64,000 nt of DNA, from assembly GCA_035627615.1 (NCBI GenBank), contig DASPLL010000017.1:62001-126000 (forward strand), in the 5' to 3' direction. Of this stretch, positions 53,916 through 61,745 are shown piece after piece (position 1 is the first letter of the stretch; each line of letters opens with the position of its first letter). Both the position numbers and the translations under genes were made by a program. The notes under the pieces are model-generated. The model was not told where the DNA came from. It did not search any database and saw only the letters and a list, made by a program, of their open reading frames with translations. This DNA comes from BRH-c25 sp035627615. GTDB lineage: Bacteria; Bacillota; Clostridia; Lutisporales; Lutisporaceae.

Positions 53916-54015
53916 AAAACCGGACCTATCAGAAATAAGTAATTGGATATGATCTATTGCACTTGTATTTGACAGTTATATATTGTACAATCTTTTTATT
54001 AGTATAAAAACTAAT

Positions 54016-54149
54016 GGTAGAGTAGGCATACATGCGTAAAGTGCTGGTTGTACGGGAAGTTGACACCAGACGAAAAGCCTCAGGGCTTGCGGTATGTTTG
54101 CCGCATTCCGCTGCCACTTAAGAGCCAAATCTCTTTAAGTGGTTTATTT
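54016..54149 (+). promoter_or_regulatory. Tetrahydrofolate (THF-I/folT) riboswitch with terminator
   Basis: The aptamer (54016-54115) has the conserved folT-motif features: GGTAGAGTAGGC, GCGTAAAGTGC, GGGAAGTTGACACC, CGAAAAGCC and the closing GCTGCC that pairs with the 5' end. It is followed by a stem CCACTTAAGAG (54114-54124) with CTCTTTAAGTGG (54131-54142) and TTTATTT. The terminator shares its first two bases with the aptamer closing stem, which would let ligand binding choose between folds. It precedes a folate transporter gene. Confidence 0.88.
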
Positions 54150-54175
54150 CCCATTTAAGGAGAGGAGGTGATTGT

Positions 54176-54691
54176 ATGAGTAAGACAAGGACAATTGCTT
54201 TTGTCGGATTGCTCGTATCAATGGAGATCATATTTACCCGTTTTCTATCCTTTCAGACACCCATAATACGGATAGGCTTCGGATTCATCCCTGTTGCATT
54301 TTCGGCTATTCTATTTGGACCTGTTATTGGCGGACTGACAGGTGCTCTTGCTGATGTGGCCGGTATGATGATTTTTCCAAAGGGAGCATATTTCCCTGGA
54401 TTTACATTAAGTGCATTCTTAGGCGGCGCTATATACGGGCTCTTTCTTTACAGAAAACCTGTCACATTAGTTAATGTAGTAAAAAGCGTACTTGTGATAA
54501 CCATTTTTGTTGATCTCGGACTAAATACTCTATGGCTGTCTATGATTACCGGCAAAGCCGCAGCCGCACTTCTTATACCCAGACTGTATAAAAGTGCCAT
54601 AATGCTTCCGATACAAGCAGCCACAATTCATGTACTGTGGAAATATATCGGAAGTCATATCAGCAAATCAAACTATGCAAAAGAACATTAA
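54176..54691 (+). CDS. folT: Folate ECF transporter S component FolT
   Basis: 171 residues, about six membrane helices, ATG 54176 after GAGGAGGTGATTGT. Hallmarks of the FolT group are FGFIPVAFSAILFGPVIGGLTGALADVAGMMIFP followed by YFPGFTLSAFLGGAIYGLFLY. It binds folate at the outer face and works with a shared energising module (EcfA, EcfA', EcfT) encoded elsewhere. Control by the THF riboswitch directly upstream supports the substrate. A single-gene unit. Confidence 0.93.
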   Translation: MSKTRTIAFVGLLVSMEIIFTRFLSFQTPIIRIGFGFIPVAFSAILFGPVIGGLTGALADVAGMMIFPKGAYFPGFTLSAFLGGAIYGLFLYRKPVTLVNVVKSVLVITIFVDLGLNTLWLSMITGKAAAALLIPRLYKSAIMLPIQAATIHVLWKYIGSHISKSNYAKEH

Positions 54692-54696
54692 AAAAC

Positions 54697-54741
54697 AAAG
54701 GACTGTCCCGTAGTAGATCCCTATTTCGAGACAGTCCCTTT
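54697..54741. terminator. Bidirectional terminator after folT
   Basis: AAAGGACTGTC pairs with GACAGTCCCTTT (one bulge) around a 22-nt loop between convergent folT and the GGDEF gene; T-rich on the plus side (TTTATATTG), GTTTTTTAA on the minus side. Confidence 0.8.
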
Positions 54742-54747
54742 ATATTG

Positions 54748-55734
54748 TTATAAGGAATAAGTAATTCTGTTCCTTCCGGTTTTCTTCGATTTGTACAGCC
54801 TGAGGTCTGCAATATTCATCAATTCATTGGCATCCTTTGCCTCACTTAAAACCGCAGCACCTCCGCTGATTGTCACCCTTGTCTTTTTACTTTCCAGGGG
54901 AACAGGAGTAGCAGCAACTACCTTCAGCAGCTTTTCCGCCGCTTTTTGGGCACCGGCAATGTCAGTGTCAATAAACAGGATTATAAATTCATCCCCGCCA
55001 TACCTGAACGCATAATCCAGCTTCCTTATATTATCCTTTAAAAGACTTGCGACATGCCTAATGGCAAAATCCCCTGCCAGATGTCCCAACGTATCATTCA
55101 AACCTTTAAAATTGTCAATATCCATAAGTACTATTGCACAATCTGCCGCATTGTTACGCTCCCGCCTGGCAAATTCCTTCTGCACCACTTCATAAAAATA
55201 TCTGTGATTATATAAGCCGGAAAGTGAATCGGTTATAGAAAGTTCTTCAAGCAGCTGATTTGCTTCCAGTAGTTCCTGATTCAGCCTTTCCAGTTCTTCC
55301 TCAGCCCTTTTCAACTCAGTGATATTCCGTGATACACCCCAGGTTCCTATTATTTGACCGTCCCTATCAAACAGCGGATATTTTGAAGTTAACACCCAGG
55401 CTGTCGATCCATCCATCCACCTTTCCATTTCAATTTTACCCAATATCGGTTTACCTGTTCTGATGATGTATTGCTCGTCCCGATAAGCTTCAGTAGCATG
55501 GGGATCCTGGAACAGGTCAAAATCCGTCTTGCCTATGACATAATCAGGATCGACGATTCCAAGCCGTGTTGCGACATTTTTGCTGATAAAAAGAAATCTG
55601 GATTCCTTATCTTTGAAATAGAAGGTATCCTGGGTGTTTTCCATGATCGTGTCTATAATGAACCTCTCATTTATTATACTTGCATCAGGTACTATGGAAT
55701 TGTTATCTTTTTTATCAGACTCTTGATTTCTCAT
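54748..55734 (-). CDS. PAS-GGDEF diguanylate cyclase
   Basis: 328 residues, ATG 55734 after GGGAGTAATACT. Residues ~22-145 form a PAS domain (TFYFKDKESRFLFISKNVATRLG, GKTDFDLF, STAWVLTSKYPLFDRDGQIIGTWGVSRNIT) with a PAC tail. A coiled helix follows, then GGDEF (~165-328): DSLSGLYNHRYF, LMDIDNFKGLND, active-site RYGGDEF. No membrane helix, so a cytoplasmic sensor cyclase. A conserved ~55-bp element shared with the other GGDEF locus lies ~72 bp upstream. Confidence 0.92.
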   Translation of the reverse strand: MRNQESDKKDNNSIVPDASIINERFIIDTIMENTQDTFYFKDKESRFLFISKNVATRLGIVDPDYVIGKTDFDLFQDPHATEAYRDEQYIIRTGKPILGKIEMERWMDGSTAWVLTSKYPLFDRDGQIIGTWGVSRNITELKRAEEELERLNQELLEANQLLEELSITDSLSGLYNHRYFYEVVQKEFARRERNNAADCAIVLMDIDNFKGLNDTLGHLAGDFAIRHVASLLKDNIRKLDYAFRYGGDEFIILFIDTDIAGAQKAAEKLLKVVAATPVPLESKKTRVTISGGAAVLSEAKDANELMNIADLRLYKSKKTGRNRITYSL

Positions 55735-55805
55735 AGTATTACTCCCATCATAGTATTACTTAATTAATAATATACGACGGCTTCCATTATTTTTCCTTCA
55801 TCAAT

Positions 55806-55860
55806 AAGGAAAATGTTTTATACATCTGAATTCAATTTAAGATGTTTAGTGCAAACATAT
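55806..55860 (-). repeat. Conserved dyad element, copy 2 (upstream of GGDEF gene)
   Basis: The minus-strand sequence matches 16426-16481 almost base for base, including GCACTAAACATCTTA, ATTGAATTCAGATGT and AAAACATTTTCCTT. It points toward the PAS-GGDEF gene, as copy 1 points toward the other GGDEF gene. Confidence 0.8.
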
Positions 55861-55917
55861 ATATTCAAGCTGCCCAATGAATATATTATATAAATATATA
55901 TCAAAGAGGTGGCTGAA

Positions 55918-56709
55918 ATGACTTGTCCATTTGAAAAGCAGTGCCCAACCGGTACAGAAAATGAATATTTCCCTGGTCCGGAGGACAATTGCTATATAGT
56001 TCAGGCGGGAGATACACTTTATGCAATATCAAGATTCTACAATGTCTCACTGGATGATCTGGTGGAGGCCAATCCCCATGTTGATCCGGAGCTTCTCACC
56101 CAGGGACAGGTCATCTACATACCCCGTGTGACACTGCCTGTGAATTGTCCTACAGGAGCTTCGATCTATGTAGTTCAAAAAGGCGACAGTTTTTATTCTA
56201 TTGCCCGGAAAAACAAAATGCGCTTATCCGCCCTGTTAAAAGCAAATCCAGGCGTCAATCCTGATGCTCTGCTCATAGGTCAAAGCATCTGTATCCCTGT
56301 GATATCAAACACCTATAACAATGAGGCTTACAGGGTGAAATTTGTATATCCTTACCGCTGGAGCAGGATTGATAATGCAAGGTATGCCGGAATAGACGGC
56401 TTCTTCCATATATCAGTCATTTCCAGTGAAGCGACCCTGGAAGATGTCTGCAGCAACGAAGCCCATCACAGGCTTAAGCCCTATGGTACCCACCCGTCTA
56501 TAAGCAGTACGACTATAGGTAACCGGGAAGCCTGCTTCATAATACCCTCTACCGATCAACCCATGGAGATGCGCGGTCAATCGGCACTGCTGGCCAAATA
56601 TGTAAAGCCCTTGGAGTTTGAAGGTACTATTTACCAATACCTGATTATACTCACCGACAATAATCATCTTAGAGATATTGCAAACACACTGGAATTTCTG
56701 GACGGCTAA
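55918..56709 (+). CDS. Double-LysM protein with C-terminal unknown domain
   Basis: 263 residues from ATG 55918 behind AAAGAGGTGG. Two LysM domains (NCYIVQAGDTLYAISRFYNVSLDDLVEANP and IYVVQKGDSFYSIARKNKMRLSALLKANP) at ~18-65 and ~78-125. The remainder (~130-263) starts AYRVKFVYPYRWSRI and ends LRDIANTLEFL, a mixed fold seen in some spore-associated LysM proteins, where it is of unknown role. There is no signal peptide, which suits proteins made in the mother cell and bound to the spore cortex or coat. Confidence 0.82.
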   Translation: MTCPFEKQCPTGTENEYFPGPEDNCYIVQAGDTLYAISRFYNVSLDDLVEANPHVDPELLTQGQVIYIPRVTLPVNCPTGASIYVVQKGDSFYSIARKNKMRLSALLKANPGVNPDALLIGQSICIPVISNTYNNEAYRVKFVYPYRWSRIDNARYAGIDGFFHISVISSEATLEDVCSNEAHHRLKPYGTHPSISSTTIGNREACFIIPSTDQPMEMRGQSALLAKYVKPLEFEGTIYQYLIILTDNNHLRDIANTLEFLDG

Positions 56710-56716
56710 AAGGAAA

Positions 56717-56843
56717 GGCACACAGCAAACTGATCCGGCATACAAGGTACCTACACGACTGTACCTCAAGCTTATACAGTCTAAGGTCTACGACCCTCGG
56801 TATCCTATATGATTTAACAGTGATGCTGTGTACCCTGTTTTTA
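56717..56843 (+). repeat. Structured 3' region after the LysM gene
   Basis: GGCACACAGCA (56717-56727) pairs with TGCTGTGTACC (56824-56834) with one mismatch and is followed by CTGTTTTTATT, so it may terminate transcription. Inside lie AAGGTAC/GTACCTC and further short pairs, giving a multi-branched fold of about 120 nt rather than a simple hairpin. Confidence 0.5.
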
Positions 56844-56872
56844 TTCTTACCCTTTTTTTATAGATTATGTGC

Positions 56873-58921
56873 TTAATTTATGATTGTCTTTGCAATTGTA
56901 TTCCATACTGTTGATTTTTCAAGTCCATACTTCCAGGACGCTATGCCCCCCAGCTTATATTTGTTCACCAGCTCAGCCCTGAGCTTTATTGACTTCTCAT
57001 CCTCAAGCCAGATCTTGTAGGTTGCATTTCCTTTCTTGTAAGTTGCATAATATTGTCCGCTTATAGCATCCCATGTCTTTGAAGCTCCATTTTCAGCAAT
57101 GATACGTTCTGCCGTTTCCATAGAAATGGCCTGCGAAGTTACAACCGGTTTGCTGCTCCCGTTTACATACTCTTCCTTCCATAGTCTTGTATAGAAAGGA
57201 ACTCCCAGCAGCAGCTTCTCTTTGGGAACTTCCTGAAGCACTCTCTTCAAGCATTGCTCCACCCAGGAAAGCTGGGCTACCGAACCGCTTACCGGACTTC
57301 CTTCCCAGTGCTGATCATAAGCCATGAGCGCCACATAATCTACAACCCTGGCAAGCGCAGCCCTGTCAAAGCTTTCGGACCAATTGGAATTTGAGACTAT
57401 TACAGATACATCAACTGATAGTGTCAGGCCATTCGCCTTAGTCTTCTGGGAAAGCTCCCTCATGAACCCGGTGAAAGCATCCTTGTCCCTGGTATACATG
57501 TTCTCAAAGTCAATATTTATTCCATCAATCTCATATTTCTTTGCATTGCTTATAAGTGAATCAATGAATTTTGCCCTTGCATTCTCATCACTAAGAAACT
57601 TGCTTGTCAGAGCAGAGTTGAATTTGTTGTCCACCAAAACCCAGACCTTGTAACCGTTTCTATGGGCCCAGTTGCTGTAGCTCAAGCTTCCCCTGTTTTC
57701 CATATCCCCTTTTTCATTTGCAAGGGTAAACCATGTGGGAGATACAACATTCAGTCCATCTACCTTCTTGACCCCTGACATGTCAGGGGCGCTGCCCCAG
57801 ATATAATGCCAGGTAAGGTTTATTTTTTTCCCTGACGTAGAATCGTCACTGAATTCCGGTATACTATTATATACTACCCAGCTGTCTCCGACATTTTTTA
57901 AATATATTTTTTTCTTGATCAAATATCTGAAATCCCCATCTTCAAGTACCAGTTCATAGGTCGCCTCAATTTCGGCCAGATATCTGGATTTGCTCACTAC
58001 CTCAAAATTTTCATTCTCCATATGCTTTCTGCTTATCAATCCATTTGAGTACTGGATATTAAACGCTTCAGACCTTTTTGCATTAAGCCCGGCTTCCTTT
58101 CCTGAGGAAAGAGCCAGAGGCCCGCTTAAATCCAGATCATTTCCACTTAAAGCAGTCAGTACACTTTTTTCATATCCGGCAGCAAACGATGTCAAATAAG
58201 TATCCTGTGCTTCATTCCATGTCTCTCTTGTCCGCAGCACTCTCCCTATTACTGCAGCAGCCTGTGCTCTTGTAGCATTTCCTTTCGGATTAAAGCTTCC
58301 GTCAGGCAGTCCGGTTATTATACCTAATTCTGTTACCTTATCAATGCTCTCCTTATGTTTGTAATACTGGGGTACATCTTTGAAGCTGAGTTTCTCTCCG
58401 GTAACATCAGCATTTTGTACCGCTTTTGCAGTAATAACTGCCATTTCCTCCCTGGTTATCTCCTTATAGGGATAGAAATAATAGCCGCCGAATATTGACA
58501 GCAGATCATTTTGCTTTGCGGCTGTGATATACTTATGGCTCCAATGCTTGTCCGTAACATCCCTGTAGTTTTCCGTGAATTCCTCATCCGTATCAAGTCC
58601 GATTGCCCTTACAAGCATAGCTACGAACTCTTCCCTGGAAATGGTCCTGTCAGGCTGTATTGTCTTATCACCGTAGCCGTTCATTATACCCATATAGCTC
58701 AATTCCAGAATTTCATCCCTGGCCCAGTATTTTGTTATATCCTTGAAGTTATATGAGTTATCCTCAAAAAATAACAGTTCGTTTTTTGCAGTCTGCTTGT
58801 CCACCAGAGACACATCATCGTATGTATCCCCAACTACAGCGGCGAATACAGGCAGCAAAACACCGACCATGAAGACCACTGCCAGTAATAATGCAAAAAG
58901 CCTGATCAAATTTCTATTCAT
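56873..58921 (-). CDS. SLH-anchored glycoside hydrolase family 18 protein
   Basis: 682 residues; ATG 58921 has GGGGAG upstream. Signal peptide ~1-28, three SLH domains at ~55-245 (FKDITKYWARDEI, ISREEFVAMLVRAI; YRDVTDKHWSHKYI; FKDVPQYYKHKESI, ATRAQAAAVIGRVL), then an unassigned linker domain, and a GH18 barrel at ~360-682. The catalytic motif DGINIDFEN puts the acid at Glu473. VDYVALMAYDQHW and GIASWKYGLE complete the barrel. Such enzymes act on chitin-like or peptidoglycan glycans; SLH suggests action at the cell surface, or in spore cortex lysis by analogy with SleL-type proteins. Confidence 0.9.
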   Translation of the reverse strand: MNRNLIRLFALLLAVVFMVGVLLPVFAAVVGDTYDDVSLVDKQTAKNELLFFEDNSYNFKDITKYWARDEILELSYMGIMNGYGDKTIQPDRTISREEFVAMLVRAIGLDTDEEFTENYRDVTDKHWSHKYITAAKQNDLLSIFGGYYFYPYKEITREEMAVITAKAVQNADVTGEKLSFKDVPQYYKHKESIDKVTELGIITGLPDGSFNPKGNATRAQAAAVIGRVLRTRETWNEAQDTYLTSFAAGYEKSVLTALSGNDLDLSGPLALSSGKEAGLNAKRSEAFNIQYSNGLISRKHMENENFEVVSKSRYLAEIEATYELVLEDGDFRYLIKKKIYLKNVGDSWVVYNSIPEFSDDSTSGKKINLTWHYIWGSAPDMSGVKKVDGLNVVSPTWFTLANEKGDMENRGSLSYSNWAHRNGYKVWVLVDNKFNSALTSKFLSDENARAKFIDSLISNAKKYEIDGINIDFENMYTRDKDAFTGFMRELSQKTKANGLTLSVDVSVIVSNSNWSESFDRAALARVVDYVALMAYDQHWEGSPVSGSVAQLSWVEQCLKRVLQEVPKEKLLLGVPFYTRLWKEEYVNGSSKPVVTSQAISMETAERIIAENGASKTWDAISGQYYATYKKGNATYKIWLEDEKSIKLRAELVNKYKLGGIASWKYGLEKSTVWNTIAKTIIN

Positions 58922-58955
58922 ACCTCACACTCCCCATAACCATTATATCAATTAT

Positions 58956-58973
58956 GTAAACCATGATGGTTAC
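58956..58973. promoter_or_regulatory. Palindrome upstream of the SLH-GH18 gene
   Basis: AACCAT (58959-58964) and ATGGTT (58966-58971) flank one central base, about 35 bp before the start codon. It may be an operator; no regulator is identified. Confidence 0.35.
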
Positions 58974-59057
58974 AGGAACATTTCAAAAAAAATGTATAAA
59001 ATAGAAAAAGCAATAGCTTACTGATAAAACACATGTATTATATTACGTACAAACCAG

Positions 59058-59118
59058 GGAGAAACCATGTCATAGCCTAAATCCGTATATTCATATGCGG
59101 CTATGACATGGTTTCTCC
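59058..59118. repeat. Perfect 20-bp-stem hairpin
   Basis: 59058-59077 is perfectly complementary to 59099-59118 (both arms contain CCATGTCATAG or its mirror), and the 21-nt loop itself can fold through CCGTATA/TATGCGG. It lies downstream of the ECF gene. The T-runs expected after a terminator are absent on both strands, so its role is open. Confidence 0.7.
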
Positions 59119-59187
59119 AATTCTCTGCTCTGTTATAAACAAAAGCCATGTACTTTTTAATAATACATGACTTCTAGAGTTTTACAA

Positions 59188-59727
59188 TTATCTGTTTTTA
59201 AAATAACTGGTCCTTTTTATTGCTGCTATTATCACGAAAGCTATAACTGCACCGGCTCCGAACTGGATCGTATTACCTGTCACGCTGGCTACTGGGGATA
59301 CAAGGTTTCCGGTTATCATTACCTCAGCTGCATAATAGCCGCCAATCATCCAGATACCTGCCAGAAGCATTCCTATGGCATTTTTGAATACATTTTCACC
59401 CTTTGCTCCGCCCATATACGCTGCGCTCCCTGCAATAAAACCCATTACAGCCTTTATAACAAATGTATAAGGAGCCCATACGGAGTATCCTGACAAAATA
59501 TCGAACATCGTCATTCCAACTGCGCCTGAAATGGCAGCATATTTTCTGCCGAATATGACAGCAGTCAGGAAAATCATACTGTCCCCCAGGTGGATCACTC
59601 CACCATTCCATGAAGGTACATGTATGGCCATCGTTGCCACAAACGTGAGCGCTGAAAGCAGCCCTAACTGGACAAGCTCTTTTATTTTTGAACTTACACT
59701 ACTGATATTTGTATTTCTTGTATCCAT
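59188..59727 (-). CDS. ECF transporter S component (PF07155-like)
   Basis: 179 residues from ATG 59727, which has GGGAGC upstream; an earlier ATG at 59745 overlaps that site. About six membrane helices. Signature HLGDSMIFLTAVIFGRKYAAISGAVGMTMFDILSGYSVWAPYTFVIK matches the substrate-binding S component family once named DUF1393. The substrate vitamin is not determined. No riboswitch is recognised upstream, and no A/T components are adjacent, so it should share a module encoded elsewhere. Confidence 0.85.
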   Translation of the reverse strand: MDTRNTNISSVSSKIKELVQLGLLSALTFVATMAIHVPSWNGGVIHLGDSMIFLTAVIFGRKYAAISGAVGMTMFDILSGYSVWAPYTFVIKAVMGFIAGSAAYMGGAKGENVFKNAIGMLLAGIWMIGGYYAAEVMITGNLVSPVASVTGNTIQFGAGAVIAFVIIAAIKRTSYFKNR

Positions 59728-59870
59728 TTGATATTGCTCCCTCATAGATATGTATTTAAGAATTTCTATCTATCTTTATTATACAGGAGCTATAATCCGG
59801 AACAATATCAAATCAGTTTTTTTTCATGCATGTACATCATTTTATATGCAATTGTATCGATACAATGTGT

Positions 59871-59967
59871 TAGTCACTAGTCATTAATCACTAGTCTCTA
59901 GAATTCAGGTTTGGCTACGGAGCCTTACCAAACTCTAGCGACCAGTGACTCGAGACTAGCGACTGAT
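59871..59967. repeat. Hairpin element with internally repetitive arms, copy 2
   Basis: The left part consists of AGTCACTAGTC/ATCACTAGTCTCTAG units, the right of AGCGACCAGTGACTCGAGACTAGCGACTG. Reverse-complementing the right arm shows about 70% matching positions. It ends at the stop codon of the 59967 gene. The design (arms made of a short repeat, unique middle) matches the element at 30717-30837 but the unit differs. Confidence 0.65.
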
Positions 59968-60611
59968 TATATTATTTCTTCTTTATTTTTATCATTCTTC
60001 TTATCTTCTGCCTTAATATAGTCAATATAATCCAGTCCTGCAAGTCCTAAATGTATCGCCACCTGCTCAATGGCGTACAAAGCTACTATCCCTGTCATCT
60101 GAAGCTTCAATGTCTGTTCTTCAATTGGTGTGAGCGGGCATGCCAGCTGTTTTTTTACAGAAAGCTCCAGACTGAACGGCATGCTGTAAGACACTGACAG
60201 CCTGTAAAAAAGCAGAGGATCCACTTCTACATCACAAAGCCAATCACTAAAGAAACTATTCAGCTCTTCATTGATTTCGTTGAAAAGTTCTTTTTTAGAC
60301 TGGCTGTCGATTCTGATATTTTTCAGGTTCTTCGTATGTTTTTTCAGAGGATTAATAAACAGAGCACATATAATGACCGGATAAAAATCCTTTGCTTCAT
60401 ATAATAGTCTTTTATACTCCTCTGAACTGATTATTCTTTTGTCATTAACATACCTCATTAAAGCTTCAATGTTTTCTGAAACATAATATTTCAGAAAAAC
60501 TGTTCTCAATGCACAGATCACCCCGCGCAGTATTATGCAGTAAATCTCTGAAGGAGTCTTGCTGTCATCGGCAATTCTCAGCTTATTTCCAGTGTTCCCG
60601 CTTTTTTTCAT
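59967..60611 (-). CDS. Hypothetical cytoplasmic protein
   Basis: 214 residues from ATG 60611 behind GGAGGTG. Mostly helical, with a hydrophobic region around CIILRGVICALRTVFLKYY and charged stretches; the C-terminus is Lys/Asp/Glu rich (KAEDKKNDKNKEE). No family recognised. It is divergent from rluF. Confidence 0.65.
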   Translation of the reverse strand: MKKSGNTGNKLRIADDSKTPSEIYCIILRGVICALRTVFLKYYVSENIEALMRYVNDKRIISSEEYKRLLYEAKDFYPVIICALFINPLKKHTKNLKNIRIDSQSKKELFNEINEELNSFFSDWLCDVEVDPLLFYRLSVSYSMPFSLELSVKKQLACPLTPIEEQTLKLQMTGIVALYAIEQVAIHLGLAGLDYIDYIKAEDKKNDKNKEEII

Positions 60612-60766
60612 GTGCACACCTCCAAAAGACTTTATAGGAAACTTAATGTATTCCTGAGTTGTTTTTCCTGTATATCTAATTATTTACATATAGTATTTGT
60701 ATATTCAGCTGCTGTAATACATAAATTGATTAATTTGCTATAAAAAAGTAAAATATAGATAATGGG

Positions 60767-60849
60767 CGAGGGGCAATAGGCAATAGGTTAGGGAACGGGC
60801 TTCGAAGAATTTGCTTAAAGCACGTGGCACGAAGCTCGAAGCACGAGTC
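60767..60849. repeat. Short direct repeats before rluF
   Basis: The stretch contains GGCAATAGGCAATAGG as a direct repeat, followed by GGCTTCGAAG, GCACGTGGCACG and GAAGCTCGAAGCACGAG, in which GAAGC/GCACG units recur. It looks like a decayed or related form of the repetitive-arm hairpins, but no clean long stem is visible. Confidence 0.4.
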
Positions 60850-60866
60850 AAAAAATGGAGGTACAC

Positions 60867-61628
60867 ATGAAGGATAGAACAGATAAGAATTCAGATAAAA
60901 ATGATAGCATACGAATCAACAAATACATCAGTGAGAAAGGTCTGTGCTCACGCAGGGAAGCTGATGAGCTTATCAGGCAGGGGCAGGTCACAATAAACGG
61001 CAAAAAGGCAGAAATGGGCAGCAAGGTATATCCCGGGGATATTGTAAAGCTGGAAGGCAAGGCCTTAAAACCCAAAGAGCCGCCTGTTTATCTGGCCTTC
61101 AACAAACCGGCGGGCATAGTATGCACCACTGATCAGAGGGAAAGAGACAATATCATTGACTTCATAGGCTTTCCAAAAAGAATATTCCCTGTAGGAAGAC
61201 TGGACAAGGAGTCTGAAGGCCTGATATTCCTCACAAGTGATGGAGATATCGTAAACAAGATTCTCAGAGCCGGAAACAACCATGAAAAAGAATATATCGT
61301 AACTGTCGACAAACCCATTACCGAGGGCTTTATTGAGTCGATGGCGAAGGGCGTAAGGATATTGGGGACCGTTACCAAAAAGTGTAAAGTATTACAGATA
61401 TCCAGGTTTGTTTTCAGGATAATACTTACCGAGGGAATGAACAGGCAAATAAGAAGGATGTGCGAGGTATTCGGCTATGAGGTGGTAAAGCTTAAGCGAG
61501 TGAGGATCATGAATGTGGCACTGGGCTCTCTTCCTGCAGGCAAATGGAGGCATCTGACCAGCCAGGAGCTTAAGACTATAAACAGGCTTGTCGCAGCTTC
61601 GGTAAAGACCGAGGAGGCTTCCCGGTAA
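60867..61628 (+). CDS. rluF: 23S rRNA pseudouridine synthase, RluF-like
   Basis: 253 residues; ATG 60867 follows TGGAGGTACAC. An S4 RNA-binding domain (~18-75: IRINKYISEKGLCSRREADELI) precedes the RsuA/RluB/E/F-type catalytic domain with Asp113 in GRLDKESEGLIFLTSDG and the typical LTEGMNRQIRRMC helix. RluF modifies U2604 (with some U2605) of E. coli 23S rRNA; the S4 domain plus HEKEYIV and RIILTEGMNRQIRRM fit the RluF branch, although RluB cannot be fully excluded. Confidence 0.85.
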   Translation: MKDRTDKNSDKNDSIRINKYISEKGLCSRREADELIRQGQVTINGKKAEMGSKVYPGDIVKLEGKALKPKEPPVYLAFNKPAGIVCTTDQRERDNIIDFIGFPKRIFPVGRLDKESEGLIFLTSDGDIVNKILRAGNNHEKEYIVTVDKPITEGFIESMAKGVRILGTVTKKCKVLQISRFVFRIILTEGMNRQIRRMCEVFGYEVVKLKRVRIMNVALGSLPAGKWRHLTSQELKTINRLVAASVKTEEASR

Positions 61629-61745
61629 AAATGATTTTACCACATATGCCTTTTTCATGGAACTTTTATTAATTCATGGCAGTCAAAGATGTATCAATAA
61701 ACTTAATACCAAAACTCATTAAAACCTGATGAAAGGAAGATCAGA

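Noticed and set aside
53929..54117. A 62-codon minus-strand frame upstream of folT.
   Set aside because: It lies opposite the THF riboswitch and has no ribosome binding site or protein-like features.
55735..55762. CATAGTATTAC direct repeat just upstream of the PAS-GGDEF start.
   Set aside because: Only two copies of 11 bp, adjacent to the ribosome binding site; too little to support a function.
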